This document shows, in pieces, positions 27,417 to 36,132 of a stretch of DNA of 64,000 nucleotides; position 1 is the stretch's first letter; the number at the start of each line of letters is the position of its first letter. The notes below the pieces were generated by a model. That model was not told where the DNA came from and searched no databases. It was given only the letters and a program-made list of their open reading frames with translations. The translations under genes were made by a program, and so were the position numbers. Source of the stretch: an uncultured Arthrobacter sp. (GTDB taxonomy: Bacteria; Actinomycetota; Actinomycetes; Actinomycetales; Micrococcaceae); the NCBI RefSeq assembly GCF_947493765.1, contig NZ_CANLSZ010000004.1:240461-304460 (forward strand), read 5' to 3'.

Positions 27417-28916
27417 CTAGTACCGGTACTGGTCCGACTTGTACGGCCCGGCGACGTCGACGTCGAGGTACTCGGCCTGGCCCTTGGTCAGTTCCGTCAG
27501 CTCGACCCCGAGCGCGTCCAGGTGCAGGCGCGCCACCTTCTCGTCGAGGATCTTCGGCAGGACGTAGACCTCGTTCCCGTACTCCTCGTTGCCCTCCGCG
27601 TCCTGCTGCCCCACCTTCGTGTAGAGCTCGATCTGCGCGATGGTCTGGTTCGCGAACGAGTTGCTCATGACGAACGACGGGTGGCCGGTGGCATTGCCCA
27701 GATTCAGCAGCCGTCCCTCCGACAGCATGATGATGGAGTGCTCCTCGACACTCCCGTCGGAGTTCGCCGGTATGACCCACTCGTGCACCTGGGGCTTGAT
27801 CTCGATCCTCTCGACCCCCGGCAGGCGCGAGAGACCGGCGAGATCGATCTCGTTGTCGAAGTGGCCGATATTGCCCACGATGGCCTGGTGCTTCATCCGC
27901 GCCATGTGATCGGCCATGATCACGTCCTTGTTGCCGGTGGTGGTGATGAAGATGTCGCCCTGTGCCAGGACGCTCTCGAGTGCCGCGACCTGGTAACCGT
28001 CCATGACGGCCTGCAGCGCGCAGATCGGATCGATCTCGGTGACGATCACACGGGCGCCCTGACCGCGCAGCGCCTCGGCGGCGCCCTTGCCCACGTCGCC
28101 GTAGCCGCAGACGACGGCGACCTTCCCGCCGATCAGTACGTCCGTGGCCCGATTCAGGCCGTCGGGCAGCGAATGGCGGATCCCGTACTTGTTGTCGAAC
28201 TTCGACTTCGTGACGGAGTCGTTGACGTTGATGGCCGGGAACAGGAGCTCGCCCTGGGCTGCGAGCTGGTAGAGGCGGTGCACGCCCGTCGTCGTCTCCT
28301 CGGTGACGCCCTTGATCCCGGCCGCGATGGTGGTCCATTTCTGCGGCTCGGACTCGAACGAGGCGCGGATCGTGTCGAGGAACACCGTGTACTCGTGCGA
28401 GTAGTCGGCGTCGCCCTCCTGCGGGCCCGCCGGGACGGCGCCGAGGGCCTCGAACTCCGCGCCCCGATGGACCAGCATGGTGGCGTCGCCGCCGTCGTCG
28501 AGGATCATGTTCGGTCCCAGACCGTCCGCCTGGCCGGGCCAGGTGAGGATCTGCGTCGCCGTCCACCAGTAGTCCTCGAGGGACTCGTTCTTCCAGGCGA
28601 AGACGGGGACGCCGGCGGGTTCCTCCACGGAGCCGTCCCCGACCACGACGGCGGCCGCGGCCTCGTCCTGGGTGGAGAAGATGTTGCAGGACGCCCAGCG
28701 CACCTCGGCCCCGAGGGAGGTGAGCGTCTCGATGAGGACGGCGGTCTGCACCGTCATGTGCAGCGACCCCGCGATCCGCGCCCCTGCCAGCGGTTGCGCA
28801 GCGGCGTACTCGGCCCGCAGGGCCATGAGCCCGGGCATCTCGTGCTCCGCGAGCCGGATCTGGTGGCGTCCGGCCTCCGCGAGCGAGAGATCGGCAACTT
28901 TGTAATCGAACGTCAT
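27417..28916 (-). CDS. ahcY: Adenosylhomocysteinase
   Basis: This enzyme hydrolyses S-adenosylhomocysteine to adenosine and homocysteine in the methyl cycle. The 499-residue protein has [16 protein letters not shown], the NAD-binding [31 protein letters not shown] and the C-terminal KSDQYRY. ATG 28916 is chosen because the family starts at [19 protein letters not shown] and GAGGAA precedes it. An in-frame ATG at 28943 would add 9 residues. I found no SAH riboswitch in the short upstream gap. The actinobacterial insertion relative to shorter bacterial forms is present. Confidence 0.95.
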   Translation of the reverse strand: MTFDYKVADLSLAEAGRHQIRLAEHEMPGLMALRAEYAAAQPLAGARIAGSLHMTVQTAVLIETLTSLGAEVRWASCNIFSTQDEAAAAVVVGDGSVEEPAGVPVFAWKNESLEDYWWTATQILTWPGQADGLGPNMILDDGGDATMLVHRGAEFEALGAVPAGPQEGDADYSHEYTVFLDTIRASFESEPQKWTTIAAGIKGVTEETTTGVHRLYQLAAQGELLFPAINVNDSVTKSKFDNKYGIRHSLPDGLNRATDVLIGGKVAVVCGYGDVGKGAAEALRGQGARVIVTEIDPICALQAVMDGYQVAALESVLAQGDIFITTTGNKDVIMADHMARMKHQAIVGNIGHFDNEIDLAGLSRLPGVERIEIKPQVHEWVIPANSDGSVEEHSIIMLSEGRLLNLGNATGHPSFVMSNSFANQTIAQIELYTKVGQQDAEGNEEYGNEVYVLPKILDEKVARLHLDALGVELTELTKGQAEYLDVDVAGPYKSDQYRY

Positions 28917-28977
28917 GGTCTGCTGTTCCTCGCTGTAATTCATGGGAGTCGGTGGGCTTCGTGGGCGCCGGTGCGTC

Positions 28978-29166
28978 TCAGGGGCGGACGTCGTCCGGGG
29001 ATCCGGCGGGGAGGAGGACGGGGATGCCCTCGTCGAGCCGGTAGGTCAGCGGGCCGCCGTCGGGTCCCGGTCGGGACGAGCGCAGCTCGTTCCCGTCCTG
29101 GACGAGCTTCGACCGCGTGACGGGGCAGCGGAGGACGTCGAGCAGGGAATCCGGGAGATTGGTCAT
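28978..29166 (-). CDS. Trm112-like small protein
   Basis: This 62-residue protein starts [18 protein letters not shown] and ends in a beta-rich segment, [13 protein letters not shown]. It matches the Trm112/YcaR family, although only one Cys (in RCPVT) of the usual zinc site is present. These proteins are often encoded next to ahcY and mannose genes in actinobacteria. They may activate methyltransferases, as Trm112 does in eukaryotes. It lies 61 bases upstream of ahcY on the same strand. Confidence 0.82.
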   Translation of the reverse strand: MTNLPDSLLDVLRCPVTRSKLVQDGNELRSSRPGPDGGPLTYRLDEGIPVLLPAGSPDDVRP

Positions 29167-29225
29167 GGGGTGCTTTCGCTGGGAGACGGAAGGGGTGTCG
29201 CTCCGTCCGAGTCTATCGCGACGGG

Positions 29226-29606
29226 TCAGGGCTCCCGGAGGATCCGGAGGTGTCCGCGCCGCGCACCGGCCGCTCCGGCCGGGGCCTCGATCGGAGCCTT
29301 CGCGCCGCGTCGTCCCGCCGGCGGCGCTGCGGTCTCGGCCGCGGCCTCCCGGACCGCCTCCACCAGCGCCACGAGATCGTCCGACGTGTACTCGGGGGCC
29401 GTGTCGGGGAGCGCCAGGCGGACCACCTCCCAGCCACGGGGCACCGTCAAGCCCTCGGCGTGCGAGGCACAGAGATCGTAGGTGTGCGGCTCCGCGTAGG
29501 TGGCGAGCGGGCCGAGGACCGCGGTGGACTCCGCGTAGACGTAGGTGAGGGTGGCCATCGCACGCTGCTGGCACGTCGATCTTGAGCACTGCCGGAGAGA
29601 TCCCAC
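29226..29606 (-). CDS. DUF3499 family protein
   Basis: This 126-residue actinobacterial protein has a four-Cys/His zinc-ribbon-like start (CSRSTC), the very conserved ATLTYVYAESTAVLGPLAT and CASHAEGLTVPRGWEVVRL. An Ala/Gly-rich tail follows. The GTG at 29606 is preferred over an upstream TTG at 29615. A TAGGCT box ends 8 bases before the GTG. The function is unknown. It is divergent from the zincin-like gene, an arrangement shared with mycobacteria. Confidence 0.88.
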   Translation of the reverse strand: MGSLRQCSRSTCQQRAMATLTYVYAESTAVLGPLATYAEPHTYDLCASHAEGLTVPRGWEVVRLALPDTAPEYTSDDLVALVEAVREAAAETAAPPAGRRGAKAPIEAPAGAAGARRGHLRILREP

Positions 29607-29695
29607 GATCGGCAAGCCTACCGGGGATCGGGGGCGCCGCGCCGCGCCGCCACGGAGGTCGGGACCGCCCGGGTGCAGGGCCGGTGCTCAAGGCT

Positions 29696-29710
29696 TAGAG
29701 TCGTCTCATG
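29696..29710 (+). promoter_or_regulatory. Candidate leaderless promoter of the zincin-like gene
   Basis: TAGAGT is followed by exactly 6 bases and ATG, with no ribosome site. Confidence 0.45.
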
Positions 29711-30199
29711 CAGGATGCTTCCACGTTCTCGGTCAGACTGACCGATCCGACGGCCGCCGGACAACCGTCGCGGTCGTTCTTCGAGCGGCGGCGGAATCGC
29801 AGGGGCCGCGGATTGCGGGGCGAGCTGATCCCCGCCCACCTGCCGGGAGCCCGGTCGCGGTCCGAGCGGTTCGACGACTGGGTGCTGGACTCGGCGCATC
29901 GGCTGGAACGCCTGTGGGGCGAGCGGATACAGGACCTGCAGATCGTGGTGCAGGAGATCCCCGACGACCTGGAGAGCCGCACCCCGCAGACGATCGGCGG
30001 TCTCCTGGGATCCAGCACGCCGGCGCGACCCGGCCGACCCGCCGTGATCACGATCTATCGTCAGCCCACCCTCATGGCGGCGCGTGGTTTCCTGCCGCTC
30101 AACGAGCTCGTCCACGACGTCGTGGTGGAGCAGACCGCCGAACTCATGGGCCTGGCACCGGAGGCCGTCGATCCGGCCTACGGTCGCTCGCAGGCGTAG
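29708..30199 (+). CDS. Zincin-like metallopeptidase family protein (zinc motif degenerate)
   Basis: This 163-residue protein resembles the possible-zinc-metallopeptidase family: an Arg-rich N-terminus, then FDDWVLDSAHRLERLWG, IVVQEIPDD, and ITIYRQPTLMA preceding the active-site helix. Where HExxH is expected the protein reads LVHDVVVEQTAELMG, so the motif is not intact and catalysis is doubtful. It sits between DUF3499 (divergent) and a WhiB gene (convergent), as in other actinobacteria. Confidence 0.8.
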   Translation: MQDASTFSVRLTDPTAAGQPSRSFFERRRNRRGRGLRGELIPAHLPGARSRSERFDDWVLDSAHRLERLWGERIQDLQIVVQEIPDDLESRTPQTIGGLLGSSTPARPGRPAVITIYRQPTLMAARGFLPLNELVHDVVVEQTAELMGLAPEAVDPAYGRSQA

Positions 30200-30324
30200 G
30201 ACCGCCCGGCGGCTGAGTCGTCGGGATCCTGAGTGGCCCGACGCCTGACTGATGATGCCTGAGTGAGCACCGCCCAGCGGGCTGGGGCGCGTCGATCCGG
30301 AGGCCGCATACGGGCTCGGACGGG

Positions 30325-30906
30325 TCAGCCCGCGCTCTTACGCAGTCTGCGGCGCTCGCGCTCGGACATGCCGCCCCAGATGCCGAACCGTTCGTCCTTC
30401 TCCAGCGCGTACTCGAGGCACTCCGCCTTCACGATGCACGACCCGCACACCTTCTTGGCGTCGCGGGTGGAACCGCCCTTCTCCGGGAAGAATGCCTCCG
30501 GATCGGTCTGGGCGCACAGGGCGTCGGCCTGCCACGAGAGTTCGCCGTCGTCGTCGACGCTGCCCGGCACCAGTGGAAGGCCGATCGGTACGGGCTGGTC
30601 CGCGGGAGTCGCCGGCGCGAGGTCGTGCGGTCGGAATGCCAGTGGGGAGACGGCAGCGCCCGGGAGGACGAGGAGGCTGCTCGGGCGGTCCTCGATCTCG
30701 GGGAAGCCGGACAGCGCGCCGTGCGCGGCGAGGAACGCCGTCGCGTGGTCGTCGAGCGCCGACCGCGTGTCCTCGCGGTACCGCTCCTCCGCCCCGGGGT
30801 CGGCGGGATCGAGGAACCAGTCCGCCGGGACACCCCGCGAACCGTAGCGGACGGCGGTCTCGGCCGCGATGTCCGGTCGTTCCTGAATACGTTCTGCCTG
30901 CCCCAT
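30325..30906 (-). CDS. WhiB family transcriptional regulator (WhiB2/WhmD-like)
   Basis: The C-terminal 85 residues form a WhiB domain: four Cys (ADALCAQ, KKVCGSCIVKAEC) that bind a 4Fe-4S cluster, the GIWGG turn and the basic ERERRRLRK tail. The gene position beside DUF3499 and the zincin-like gene is that of whiB2, a septation regulator in actinobacteria. The protein as called is 193 residues. The first 105 or so have no recognisable domain and are longer than in classical WhiB2. AAGG lies upstream of the ATG. Confidence 0.87.
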   Translation of the reverse strand: MGQAERIQERPDIAAETAVRYGSRGVPADWFLDPADPGAEERYREDTRSALDDHATAFLAAHGALSGFPEIEDRPSSLLVLPGAAVSPLAFRPHDLAPATPADQPVPIGLPLVPGSVDDDGELSWQADALCAQTDPEAFFPEKGGSTRDAKKVCGSCIVKAECLEYALEKDERFGIWGGMSERERRRLRKSAG

Positions 30907-31011
30907 GGTCAGCCTTCCCGGTGTTGCCGTTCCAGCATCAGCATGGGTCGACCCTCGCGCCCTGCTGCTGGAACAAATCCGATGCCTAATTACAAGGGTG
31001 TAAGTCGGCGT

Positions 31012-31040
31012 TCGTCAAGCGGGCGGGGGGATCATATAGA
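31012..31040 (+). promoter_or_regulatory. Candidate promoter for the TIGR03089 gene
   Basis: TCGTCA and TATAGA (31035-31040) are 17 bases apart. They lie about 115 bases before the coding start. Confidence 0.4.
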
Positions 31041-31065
31041 GTCGATGCCGGACCGTTACGAGCGC

Positions 31066-31099
31066 CACGCCGGGCCGACCACCTGTTTAGCCCGGCGTG
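31066..31099 (+). terminator. Hairpin in the TIGR03089 leader
   Basis: A perfect 10-bp stem (31066-31075 with 31090-31099) has a 14-base loop. A T5 run follows 8 bases later. It lies between the putative promoter and the start codon, so it could attenuate transcription. Confidence 0.45.
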
Positions 31100-31155
31100 T
31101 CTACCTGTTTTTCTCACGTCATACTCGCATGCTTCACGAGCCGGAAGAACCGCAC

Positions 31156-31923
31156 ATGCCGCAGTCACCCGCAGCGATCCTGGCCCGGATGCGCTCCTCG
31201 AGTCCCTCGACCCCCCGGCTCGTCTGGCACGGCAGGGACGGCAGGATCGAACTCTCGGGTCGGGTGTTCGACAACTGGGTGGCCAAGAGCTCCAACTTCC
31301 TCGTGGACGAACTCGACGCGGAGGAGGCCACGCAGGTGGCCCTCGATCTCCCGGTCCACTGGAAGACCCTCGCCCTCGCCTTCGCCTGCTGGCAGGTGGG
31401 GGCCGTGACGATCGTCGAGGACACCGCCGACCCCGCGGCGGGCGAGGACCACCCCACCGGCGCGACGACGGACGGCGGGATCGTGCTCTCCTCCTCGGCG
31501 ACCGAGGAGCCGGCGGCTCCGCGCGTGCTGGTGTGCGTCGCCCTCGGTTCGCTGGCATTCGCCTGGGACGGTCCGCTACCGCGGGGCGCCGTCGATTTCG
31601 CCGCGGAGGTGCGCTCCCACGGGGACGTCTTCCCCGATCCGGTGGACGACGGCGAGGCGTCCGGCAGGGTCCTCGTGCGGGCGGGCCACCGTGACCTCAC
31701 CGCCGAGGACCTGCTGCGGGAGGTCACGCTTCCCGCCTCGCAGGGGGGCGCGACGGGGGACGGGACAGAAACGCTGCTGCTCGAGCCCGGCGCCGGACTG
31801 GTGCGTGTCCTCGCGGCGGCCTACGCGCTGTGGCACAGGGACGGGTCGGTGGTGCTGGTGGAGGACGGCGTGCCCGTCACCGAGAGCCTGCTGAGCGGCG
31901 AACGCGTCACTGGCCGGCTGTAG
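31156..31923 (+). CDS. TIGR03089 family protein
   Basis: This 255-residue protein belongs to an actinobacterial family distantly related to the N-terminal part of AMP-binding (acyl-CoA synthetase-like) enzymes. It has RLVWHGRDGRIELSGRVFDNWVAKSSNFL, LALAFACWQVGAV and, near the C-terminus, VLAAAYALWHRDGSVVLV. It lacks the adenylation signature, so catalysis is unproven. ATG 31156 is chosen because GGAAG lies 8 bases upstream; ATG 31129 is possible. Its end overlaps the convergent GtrA gene by 17 bases. Confidence 0.85.
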   Translation: MPQSPAAILARMRSSSPSTPRLVWHGRDGRIELSGRVFDNWVAKSSNFLVDELDAEEATQVALDLPVHWKTLALAFACWQVGAVTIVEDTADPAAGEDHPTGATTDGGIVLSSSATEEPAAPRVLVCVALGSLAFAWDGPLPRGAVDFAAEVRSHGDVFPDPVDDGEASGRVLVRAGHRDLTAEDLLREVTLPASQGGATGDGTETLLLEPGAGLVRVLAAAYALWHRDGSVVLVEDGVPVTESLLSGERVTGRL

Positions 31924-32491
31924 GGCGCCCCACCGCGTCGTCGTCCCTGGCTGCGCGGTCCGCCGGGGTGCCGGCCGTGGCCGCGGCGGCGGCCTGCTCC
32001 GCGCGGTGCGGGTGGACGATCTCCTGGTCATGGCTGAACTCCGGTTCGGCGTCCAGCTCCACGTTGAAGACCCAGAAGCGGTAGGCCACGAAGCGCACCA
32101 GCGTGGCGAGCACGGTGCCGAAGATCCCCACGAGGAACAGGGGCTGCGGCTCGCTCACGTCGAAGCCGTACTTGGCGATCGCGACGCAGCCCGCGGCGAT
32201 CCCCATCCCGACCACGTTGATCAGGACGAACATGACCAGCTCACGGGCCGCGTTCGGCTGCCGGCGGTGCCGGAAGGTCCAGTAGCGGTTGGCGAGCCAG
32301 GCGAAGACCGTGGCCACACCCGCCGAGACGAAGCGCGCCTTGACCTCGCTGCCACTCATGGGCCCGTGGATCAGGTACCAGTAGAGCCCGTTGTCTATGA
32401 CGAACGCCACCCCGCCGACGGTCCCGAACTTCGCCACCTCACGCCAGAAGAGCGACGCCAGGCCCCGTATCCGGTCCATGAGTCCTGCCAC
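31907..32491 (-). CDS. GtrA family membrane protein
   Basis: This 194-residue protein has four membrane helices with the GtrA hallmarks KFGTVGGVAFVIDNGLYW, WLANRYWTF and FVAYRFWVFN, and a charged C-terminal tail. GtrA proteins are thought to help flip polyprenyl-linked sugars for wall glycan synthesis. GTG 32491 is preferred because GGAGG lies 7 bases upstream; an internal ATG occurs at 32479. It overlaps the 3' end of the TIGR03089 gene and is divergent from purK. Confidence 0.9.
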   Translation of the reverse strand: MAGLMDRIRGLASLFWREVAKFGTVGGVAFVIDNGLYWYLIHGPMSGSEVKARFVSAGVATVFAWLANRYWTFRHRRQPNAARELVMFVLINVVGMGIAAGCVAIAKYGFDVSEPQPLFLVGIFGTVLATLVRFVAYRFWVFNVELDAEPEFSHDQEIVHPHRAEQAAAAATAGTPADRAARDDDAVGRPTAGQ

Positions 32492-32702
32492 TGCTCTACC
32501 TCCGCGGTTCGGGATGGACGCCGTCCGGCGAGGGGTCGGATCCCCTCGTTCCCGGCGCAGGTCGATCCGGCGGCCGGCAACGGGCCACCGGAGGACCAGC
32601 TGTCCTCGGCGTGTTCGACCCCATTTTACGGGCTGGCCGCCGCCTCGCCGCCGCGCTGCGGACCGTGACGCCGCTGCACAGGAGCACGGGCCGTGCGCCC
32701 GG

Positions 32703-32717
32703 TACCCTGTGATGATG
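32703..32717 (+). promoter_or_regulatory. Candidate leaderless promoter of purK
   Basis: TACCCT is followed by 6 bases and the second of two adjacent ATG codons. Confidence 0.35.
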
Positions 32718-33890
32718 ACTTTTCCCGTGATAGGCGTGATCGGCGGCGGCCAGCTCGCACGCATGATGGCCGGACCCGCCGTGGAACTCGGCCTCGAACT
32801 CCGCGTACTGGCCGAGGGACCCGATGTCTCGGCCGTGGCCGCCGTGGCCCACGCCGTCGTCGGTGACTACCGGGAGCTGCAGACCCTGCGCGGCTTCGCC
32901 GCGGACGTGGACGTGGTGACCTTCGACCACGAGCACGTGCCGGGCGAGCTGCTCGAGCAACTCGTCGCCGAGGGCGTGCAGGTCCGTCCTGCGCCGGCCG
33001 CGCTGCGGCATGCCCAGGACAAGCTCGTGATGCGGCGCGCCGTCGAGGACCTCGGACTGCCGAATCCGCGGTGGCGGGCCGTCCGGGACACAGACGGCGT
33101 CGAGGCCTTCGCCGCAGAGGTCGGGTGGCCCGTGGTCCTGAAGACGCCGCGCGGCGGCTACGACGGCAAGGGGGTCCTGGTGCTGCGGGACGCCGCCGCA
33201 GTGGCGGGGGCACGGGCGTGGTTCTCGGGCGGAGACCTGCTCGTGGAGCAGTTCGTCCCCTTCAGTCGCGAGCTGTCCGTCCTCGTGGCGCGACGGCCCT
33301 CCGGCGAATCACGCGCCTGGCCGGTGGTCGAATCGATCCAGGTGGACAGCGTGTGCGACGAGGTGATCGCCCCCGCCCCGGACCTGCCCGAGGCGACCGT
33401 CGCCGCGGTGACGGAGGCCGCCCTCCAGCTCGCGGACACCCTCGGCGTCACCGGCGTCATGGCCGTCGAACTCTTCGAGACCCCGGGGACGGGAGCGGGC
33501 TACCTCGTCAATGAACTCGCCATGCGCCCGCACAACTCCGGCCACTGGACCATGGACGGCTCCCTGACGAGCCAGTTCGAGCAGCATCTGCGGGCCGTCC
33601 TCGATCTTCCGCTCGGAGCCACCGATCCGCTGGCACGGCACGCCGTCATGAAGAACGTCCTCGGGGGGCCGAACACCGACATCTACGCGGCCTACCCCCT
33701 CGGCCTGTCCTCAGGACCATCCGCTAAAGTGCACTTCTACGGCAAGGACGTCCGCCCGGGCCGCAAGATCGGGCACGTCAACGCGCTGGCGGCTCCAGGG
33801 GAACCGCTCGACGCCGTCCGCGCCAGGGCCACGAGGGTTGCCGCGACACTCCGCGACGGCACGGGATCGCCCTCCCCGCACCAGCAATGA
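32715..33890 (+). CDS. purK: 5-(carboxyamino)imidazole ribonucleotide synthase
   Basis: PurK uses ATP and bicarbonate to make N5-CAIR in purine synthesis. This ATP-grasp protein (391 residues) has [45 protein letters not shown] and [14 protein letters not shown]. Two ATGs are adjacent (32712 and 32715). The second is 6 bases from a -10-like box and is used here. Its stop overlaps the purE start (ATGA), so the two form one operon for consecutive reactions. Confidence 0.94.
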   Translation: MTFPVIGVIGGGQLARMMAGPAVELGLELRVLAEGPDVSAVAAVAHAVVGDYRELQTLRGFAADVDVVTFDHEHVPGELLEQLVAEGVQVRPAPAALRHAQDKLVMRRAVEDLGLPNPRWRAVRDTDGVEAFAAEVGWPVVLKTPRGGYDGKGVLVLRDAAAVAGARAWFSGGDLLVEQFVPFSRELSVLVARRPSGESRAWPVVESIQVDSVCDEVIAPAPDLPEATVAAVTEAALQLADTLGVTGVMAVELFETPGTGAGYLVNELAMRPHNSGHWTMDGSLTSQFEQHLRAVLDLPLGATDPLARHAVMKNVLGGPNTDIYAAYPLGLSSGPSAKVHFYGKDVRPGRKIGHVNALAAPGEPLDAVRARATRVAATLRDGTGSPSPHQQ

Positions 33891-34453
33891 CCGAAGGGAA
33901 CGCAGTGTCGAACGCGCAGGTAGGCCTCGTGATGGGGTCCGACTCGGACTGGCCCGTCATGGAGGCCGCAGCAGGAGCGCTCGCCGAATTCGGCGTCCCC
34001 TTCGAGGCCGACGTCGTCTCCGCGCACCGGATGCCCACCGCGATGATCGAGTACGGGCAGAGCGCCCACGAGCGCGGGCTGCGGGTGATCATCGCCGGCG
34101 CCGGCGGAGCCGCACATCTGCCGGGCATGCTCGCCGCCGTGACACCGCTGCCCGTGATCGGTGTCCCCGTCCCGCTGCGGTACCTCGACGGCATGGACTC
34201 CCTGCTCTCCATAGCCCAGATGCCGGCAGGCATCCCCGTGGCGACGATGGCGATCGGGGGCGCCCGCAACGCGGGCCTCCTCGCCGTCCGCATCCTCGCC
34301 GCAGGGTCCGACGCCGGGGCCCGGTCACTGCAGGAGCAGCTCCTCCTCTTCGCGAGCGCCCTGCGCGAGACCGCCGAGCACAAGGGCGCTGCGCTCCGCT
34401 CCCGCATCGCCGGCACCGGCCCCGGCACCGGCACCGGCCCAGTGGACGCATGA
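33887..34453 (+). CDS. purE: 5-(carboxyamino)imidazole ribonucleotide mutase
   Basis: PurE converts N5-CAIR to CAIR, the step after PurK. The 188-residue protein has [33 protein letters not shown] and the [10 protein letters not shown] helix. A start at GTG 33905 with AAGGGA upstream is also possible; ATG 33887 overlaps purK. The C-terminal 15 residues are a Gly/Thr/Pro repeat. Its stop overlaps the LCP gene start. Confidence 0.94.
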   Translation: MTEGNAVSNAQVGLVMGSDSDWPVMEAAAGALAEFGVPFEADVVSAHRMPTAMIEYGQSAHERGLRVIIAGAGGAAHLPGMLAAVTPLPVIGVPVPLRYLDGMDSLLSIAQMPAGIPVATMAIGGARNAGLLAVRILAAGSDAGARSLQEQLLLFASALRETAEHKGAALRSRIAGTGPGTGTGPVDA

Positions 34454-36009
34454 GCGTCGCCCGCGCCGAGGGCGCCGTCGGGAGCAGCACGTCCCTCACC
34501 GATCCGGTCCGCCACCCGCACTCCGCCGCCCCGAGGGACCGCACCAAACGGGCCTTCCTCCTGCTGCTCATGACGCTCGTCCTGCCCGGATCGGCGCAGA
34601 TCGTCGCCGGCGACCGGCGGCTCGGCCGGCGGGCCCTGCGCGTGACCTTCACCGGCTGGGCGCTCGTCCTGCTCTTCCTCGTGCTCGCGCTCACCGATCG
34701 CGCGCTCGTCGTCGGGATCGTGACGCATCGCTGGTGGTCGCTGGCGCTGATCCTCGTGCTGCTCGCCGTCGCCGTCGCCTGGGCCGTCCTGTTCGTCAAT
34801 ACGCTGCGCCTGATCCGGTTGCCGCTGCTCGATCGCGGTGTCCGCCCGGTCGTCGCCGCCACGCTCGCCCTGCTCATGGTGCTCACCAGCGGCTCGCTCG
34901 CCTACGGCGCGTACCTGCTCGGGGTGGGTCGCTCCACCGTCGGCTCCATCTTCTCGTCCGGACCGGCCTTCGACCCCGTGGACGGCCGCTACAACTTCCT
35001 GCTCATGGGCGGCGATGCCGGGGAGGACCGGACGGGCCGGCGACCGGACAGCATCTCGGTGATCAGCGTCGACGCCGAGACCGGCGCCACCGTCACCTTC
35101 AGCATCCCGCGGAACTTCCAGAACGCGCCCTTCCCGGCGGACTCCCCGCTCCGGGACGTCTACCCGGACGGGTACTCCTGCGGCGACGCCTGCATCATCA
35201 ACAGCCTCTACACCGAGGTGACCCAGAATCACGCCGACCTCTATCCGGACGCGGCCGATCCGGGCGCCGCGGCCATGATGGACGCGGCCAGCGGAGTCCT
35301 CGGGATCGAGGTCCAGGCCTACCTCCTCGTGGACATGAACGGCTTCGAGCAGCTGATCGATGCGATGGGGGGCATCCGGATCGATGCCGGTGGCTGGGTC
35401 CCCATCACCGCTGCGGAGATCCCCGGGACCGACCCCGTGCGGCACTACCCGCCCGACGGCTGGATCGCGCCGGGCGTCCAGACCCTCGACGGGTACCACG
35501 CGCTCTGGTACGCCAGGTCCCGGGAGTTCGTGACCGACTACCACCGCATCTCACGCCAGCAGTGCGTGCAGCAGGCGATGATCGCCCAGCTGGACCCCGC
35601 GACGCTGCTGACGCGCTTCCAGTCCATCGCGGCCGCAGGCACCCAGATCGTCGAGACGGACATCGCGCAGGACCAGCTGGCGGGTTTCGTGGACCTGGCC
35701 CTCGAGGCCCAGGGCCAGCAGACCCGTCGCCTGACCATCGGCGCTCCCGACTTCGGCACGGTGGCCGAGAACTTCGCGACCTACCCCGACTTCGACCGCA
35801 TCCACGCGCGGGTGGATCGGATGCTGGCCGAGGACGTCGATCCGGGCGCTGCCGGGCCCCTCCCGCTCGAGCGCGCGGGGGTCGTGCTGCCCGCCCAGGG
35901 TACCGACAGCGGCCTCACGGAGGAGTATCTGCAGGAACTGGCCACCATCGGGGACGATGCCACCCTCGGGGAGCTCCTCGCCGACAACGGCGAATGCTCA
36001 CCGGCCTGA
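34450..36009 (+). CDS. LytR-CpsA-Psr (LCP) family protein
   Basis: LCP enzymes attach polyprenyl-linked glycopolymers to peptidoglycan. This protein (519 residues) has four N-terminal helices (about 36-150) rather than the usual one. The LCP domain follows: [50 protein letters not shown] and [23 protein letters not shown] with the conserved arginines. It overlaps purE by 4 bases, an operon link also seen in relatives. Confidence 0.92.
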   Translation: MSVARAEGAVGSSTSLTDPVRHPHSAAPRDRTKRAFLLLLMTLVLPGSAQIVAGDRRLGRRALRVTFTGWALVLLFLVLALTDRALVVGIVTHRWWSLALILVLLAVAVAWAVLFVNTLRLIRLPLLDRGVRPVVAATLALLMVLTSGSLAYGAYLLGVGRSTVGSIFSSGPAFDPVDGRYNFLLMGGDAGEDRTGRRPDSISVISVDAETGATVTFSIPRNFQNAPFPADSPLRDVYPDGYSCGDACIINSLYTEVTQNHADLYPDAADPGAAAMMDAASGVLGIEVQAYLLVDMNGFEQLIDAMGGIRIDAGGWVPITAAEIPGTDPVRHYPPDGWIAPGVQTLDGYHALWYARSREFVTDYHRISRQQCVQQAMIAQLDPATLLTRFQSIAAAGTQIVETDIAQDQLAGFVDLALEAQGQQTRRLTIGAPDFGTVAENFATYPDFDRIHARVDRMLAEDVDPGAAGPLPLERAGVVLPAQGTDSGLTEEYLQELATIGDDATLGELLADNGECSPA

Positions 36010-36045
36010 GCCGGGGAGCACCCGACTCCGTCCATCAGACCCCAT

Positions 36046-36087
36046 CTACCCGACCCCGTCCACCCGCCCCCGTCCACCCGACCCCGT
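36046..36087. repeat. Three 14-bp tandem repeats upstream of manA
   Basis: Units of the form CCACCCGACCCCGT occur at 36046-36059, 36060-36073 and 36074-36087 with one mismatch each in two copies. The 123-base gap between the LCP gene and manA is strongly C-rich on the plus strand and otherwise featureless. Confidence 0.7.
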
Positions 36088-36132
36088 TGAGCCCGCCCTT
36101 ATCCAGCCCGACCCCTTCGAAGGACCCCGACG

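Noticed and set aside
28917-28977. SAH riboswitch before ahcY
   Set aside because: The gap to the preceding gene is about 60 bases and shows no conserved riboswitch core.
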